In this document: positions 23,212-24,744 of the stretch, piece after piece
How the letters are laid out: each line of letters opens with the position of its first letter
Numbering within the stretch: position 1 is the first letter of the stretch
Assembly: GCA_964546935.1 (NCBI GenBank)
Contig: CAZJLJ010000046.1
Coordinates: 1-24,744, forward strand
Source of the DNA: JALYTY01 sp964546935
GTDB lineage: Bacteria > Vulcanimicrobiota > Vulcanimicrobiia > Vulcanimicrobiales > Vulcanimicrobiaceae
DNA: 24,744 bases
Direction: 5' to 3'
Notes under the pieces: generated by a model
Database searches by the model: none
What the model was told of the DNA's origin: nothing
The model's input: only the letters and a program-made list of their open reading frames with translations
Translations under genes and position numbers: made by a program

Positions 23212-23826
23212 ATGAGCAAACCCGTCATCGGCGTTCTGGCACTTCAGGGCGACGTGGTCGAGCATATCGCCGCGCTAAACGCTGCGGGCGCCGCCGCGAT
23301 CCCCGTCAAGACGCGCGCCGATCTGGATCGCGTAGACGGCCTCGTTATTCCGGGCGGTGAGTCGACGACAGTAATGAAGCTGCTAGCGCGCTTCGGTCTG
23401 GGCGATCCTATCAAAGAGCGGGTTCACGCCGGCATGCCGCTGTGGGGAACCTGTATGGGAATGATCGTGGCCGCGCACGACGTCGCGGGGCTCGAACAGC
23501 CGACGCTTGATCTGCTTGATGTAACGGTGCGCCGTAACGCGTTCGGAAGACAAAATGAATCCGCGGAGGTCGAGCTTTCCATCGCCGTTCTTGGCGAGAA
23601 GCCGTTTCCGGCGATTTTCATCCGCGCTCCGTGGATCGAACGCGTGGGCCCCTCGGTCCAATTGCTGGCCGAGCGCGACGGCCACGGCGTGATGGTGCGC
23701 CAAGGAAACGTGCTTGGAACGTCGTTCCATCCGGAGCTCTCAAACGACGCACGCGTGCACGCGTACTTTCTGAAACTTGTCGAAGAAGCGAAGGCAAACG
23801 TAGGGAAGACCTCCACCGCCGCGTAA
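23212..23826 (+). CDS. pdxT: Pyridoxal 5'-phosphate synthase glutaminase subunit
   Basis: Class I-type glutamine amidotransferase that hydrolyses glutamine and channels ammonia to PdxS. The 204-residue product has IGVLALQGDVVEH at the N-terminus, LVIPGGESTT, the nucleophile Cys81 in GTCMGM, and the catalytic His173-Pro-Glu175 in SFHPEL. ATG 23212 is fixed by family alignment and by the one-base gap after pdxS; the longer upstream frame is a shadow of pdxS. The C-terminal tail (GKTSTAA) is short and ordinary. PdxS and PdxT form the 12+12 complex, so their adjacency and coupling are expected. Confidence 0.97.
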   Translation: MSKPVIGVLALQGDVVEHIAALNAAGAAAIPVKTRADLDRVDGLVIPGGESTTVMKLLARFGLGDPIKERVHAGMPLWGTCMGMIVAAHDVAGLEQPTLDLLDVTVRRNAFGRQNESAEVELSIAVLGEKPFPAIFIRAPWIERVGPSVQLLAERDGHGVMVRQGNVLGTSFHPELSNDARVHAYFLKLVEEAKANVGKTSTAA

Positions 23827-23837
23827 ATCATGGCGCA

Positions 23838-24128
23838 ATGAGTCCGCAGGCGGCCAATTCAGACGCGCAAGCGTCTGGATTCCAAGGGCAGATCCCACCG
23901 CTGGAACCGTTGCTCACGGAAGTGATAGCAACTCTGGCGCTGGCTGCGCATGCCTATCTCGCGGACGACGACGGAAAGCAACCGGATTTTGCCTCCTCCG
24001 AGGTAGCCATCGATGTAGCCACGATGGCTTTCGATAGGGTGAAAGAAAGGTTGCGGCCGGACGAGAGGTTAGCCATCACTCAGATGCTGACCGAAACCCG
24101 GATGACATTCGTAAGGAAGCGAGGCTGA
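23838..24128 (+). CDS. DUF1844-like small helical protein
   Basis: The 96-residue acidic, mainly helical protein has a low-complexity start (AANSDAQASGFQG). This is followed by LLTEVIATLALAAHAYLADD, an acidic linker, and helices SEVAIDVATMAFDRVKERLRPDERLAITQMLTETRMTFV. The pattern (helix - acidic turn - ID-x-ATM-helix - RL-x-P-x-E-R - L-x2-TRM-x-F) resembles the DUF1844 family, whose function is unknown. The assignment is from pattern only. ATG 23838 is the likely start, 11 bases after pdxT, with only a weak ribosome site; the open frame further upstream runs inside pdxT. It probably ends the pdxST transcript, since a terminator overlaps its stop. Confidence 0.6.
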   Translation: MSPQAANSDAQASGFQGQIPPLEPLLTEVIATLALAAHAYLADDDGKQPDFASSEVAIDVATMAFDRVKERLRPDERLAITQMLTETRMTFVRKRG

Positions 24129-24150
24129 TGTTGCCCCGCTTTCTTCTTTT
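24117..24150 (+). terminator. Rho-independent terminator after the pdxST-DUF1844 run
   Basis: AAGCG-A-GGC (24117-24125) pairs with GCC-C-CGCTT (24133-24141), giving eight base pairs around one A/C mismatch and a 7-base loop. It is followed by the T-rich tract TCTTCTTTT (24142-24150). The stem overlaps the stop codon of the preceding small gene. It separates pdxST from the HNH gene. Confidence 0.6.
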
Positions 24151-24201
24151 ATGGCTGGAATTTTTATCGCCGCCCGATACAGCTGGAGGAGGACGCCAAC
24201 T

Positions 24202-24732
24202 GTGAGCGACGTGCTCGTCTTGAATTTCACTTATGAGGCGCTGAATATAACCAGTTTTCAGCGTGCCGTTAAGCTGCTCTTCAGCGGCAAGGCGGAGATC
24301 GTTCACAACCGCGATCGTATTCTCGCGTCAACGAAATACGAAATGCGCATGCCCTCGATCATCCGCATGCTGTATTACATCCGGCGCCCAATGCAAAAGG
24401 TCGCGCTAACGAAGAAAAACGTTCTTATTCGGGACGATCACACGTGTCAGTACTGCGGACTCCGCGGCGAGAAGCTGATGACGGTCGATCACGTCGTTCC
24501 GCGAAGCCGCGGCGGTCCCTCAACGTGGGAGAATCTGGTCTGCGCGTGCATGCGGTGCAACAATCGCAAAAATAACCGCACGCCCGATGAAGCAAGAATG
24601 GATCTGAAACGCAAACCGCGGCAGCCGAAGTACATTCCGTGGATTCAGATCAAACGGAACACCTTGCCCGATGAATGGGGCAAGTTCTTGTTCCTCTACA
24701 ACGTTTCAATCGAGGAACGCGTCGAAGCCTAG
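24202..24732 (+). CDS. HNH endonuclease family protein
   Basis: The 176-residue protein has a conserved N-terminal module (VLVLNFTYEALNITSFQRAV, then LLFSGKAEIVH and MPSIIRMLYYIRRP), followed by a zinc-bound HNH domain. The domain has Cys82-x2-Cys85, the catalytic Asp96-His97 in TVDHVVPRSRGG, Asn111, and Cys116-x2-Cys119 with Asn120. This architecture is common in cyanobacteria, Deinococcus-Thermus and other lineages as a free-standing chromosomal HNH protein of unclear role, possibly in DNA repair; it is not obviously part of a restriction system. The GTG at 24202 is chosen over the longer frame to 24151 because GGAGGAGG lies about 10 bases upstream. Only twelve bases follow the stop. Confidence 0.85.
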   Translation: MSDVLVLNFTYEALNITSFQRAVKLLFSGKAEIVHNRDRILASTKYEMRMPSIIRMLYYIRRPMQKVALTKKNVLIRDDHTCQYCGLRGEKLMTVDHVVPRSRGGPSTWENLVCACMRCNNRKNNRTPDEARMDLKRKPRQPKYIPWIQIKRNTLPDEWGKFLFLYNVSIEERVEA

Positions 24733-24744
24733 TTGTCATCCTGA

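Noticed and set aside
24202..24732. HNH protein as part of a restriction, toxin or CRISPR system
   Set aside because: No methyltransferase, immunity, cas or specificity gene adjoins it within the window. Its N-terminal module marks a widespread free-standing chromosomal family.
1..24744. CRISPR arrays, tRNA or rRNA genes, insertion sequences, integrases or phage genes
   Set aside because: Reading both strands and the gaps, I found no repeat-spacer pattern, cloverleaf, transposase motif or terminal repeats. Intergenic spaces are too short for most of these.

Overview
This is a gene-dense bacterial chromosomal window of moderately high GC, with 23 protein-coding genes, one decayed gene fragment and a few short regulatory elements. 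I see no rRNA, tRNA, CRISPR array, insertion sequence, phage gene or replication origin. No gene-free gap exceeds about 125 bases; the largest is the divergent 7651-7771 spacer. The gene set (split glycine decarboxylase GcvPA/GcvPB, ScpA/ScpB, MEP-pathway IspE, PdxS/PdxT, bacterial topoisomerase IB, Thermus-like aminopropyltransferase) suggests a deep-branching, non-proteobacterial lineage. A candidate-phylum soil bacterium of the Eremiobacterota/Vulcanimicrobiota (WPS-2) type would fit. That placement is inference and was not tested by any search.

Layout: (1) 1-5791, plus strand: a terminator-like hairpin, then speE-like aminopropyltransferase, a hotdog thioesterase and the glycine cleavage genes gcvT-gcvH-gcvPA-gcvPB, very tightly packed. 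(2) 5799-7650, minus strand: topoisomerase IB followed by a Crp/Fnr-type regulator with its own extended -10 promoter. (3) 7772-12499, plus strand: NUDIX hydrolase, scpA, scpB, a SAM methyltransferase, nfo (endonuclease IV) and dinB (Pol IV), with overlaps or short gaps throughout. (4) 12441-17007, minus strand: a nuclease-helicase-GNAT operon joined by two 4-base ATGA overlaps, then the remnant tail of an MFS drug exporter wedged against the dinB 3' end. (5) 17037-17603 ubiX, plus strand, overlapping tail-to-tail with an ispE-nucleotidyltransferase pair on the minus strand (17578-19208). (6) 19275-24732, plus strand: a large (alpha/alpha)6-barrel glycosidase-like protein, a proline-rich membrane-anchored protein, pdxS-pdxT, a DUF1844-like protein with a terminator, and an HNH endonuclease.

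How the genes fit together: the first block supplies glycine catabolism/one-carbon units and polyamine synthesis. The central block is dominated by DNA maintenance: topoisomerase IB, condensin-partner ScpAB, AP endonuclease, translesion polymerase and an AddAB/AdnAB-like helicase plus Fe-S nuclease. The right-hand part covers cofactor and isoprenoid synthesis (prenyl-FMN, MEP pathway, PLP). The most unusual items are the stripped-down, two-gene AddAB-like helicase/nuclease coupled to a GNAT protein, and the transporter fragment next to dinB. The rest is mostly ordinary housekeeping.
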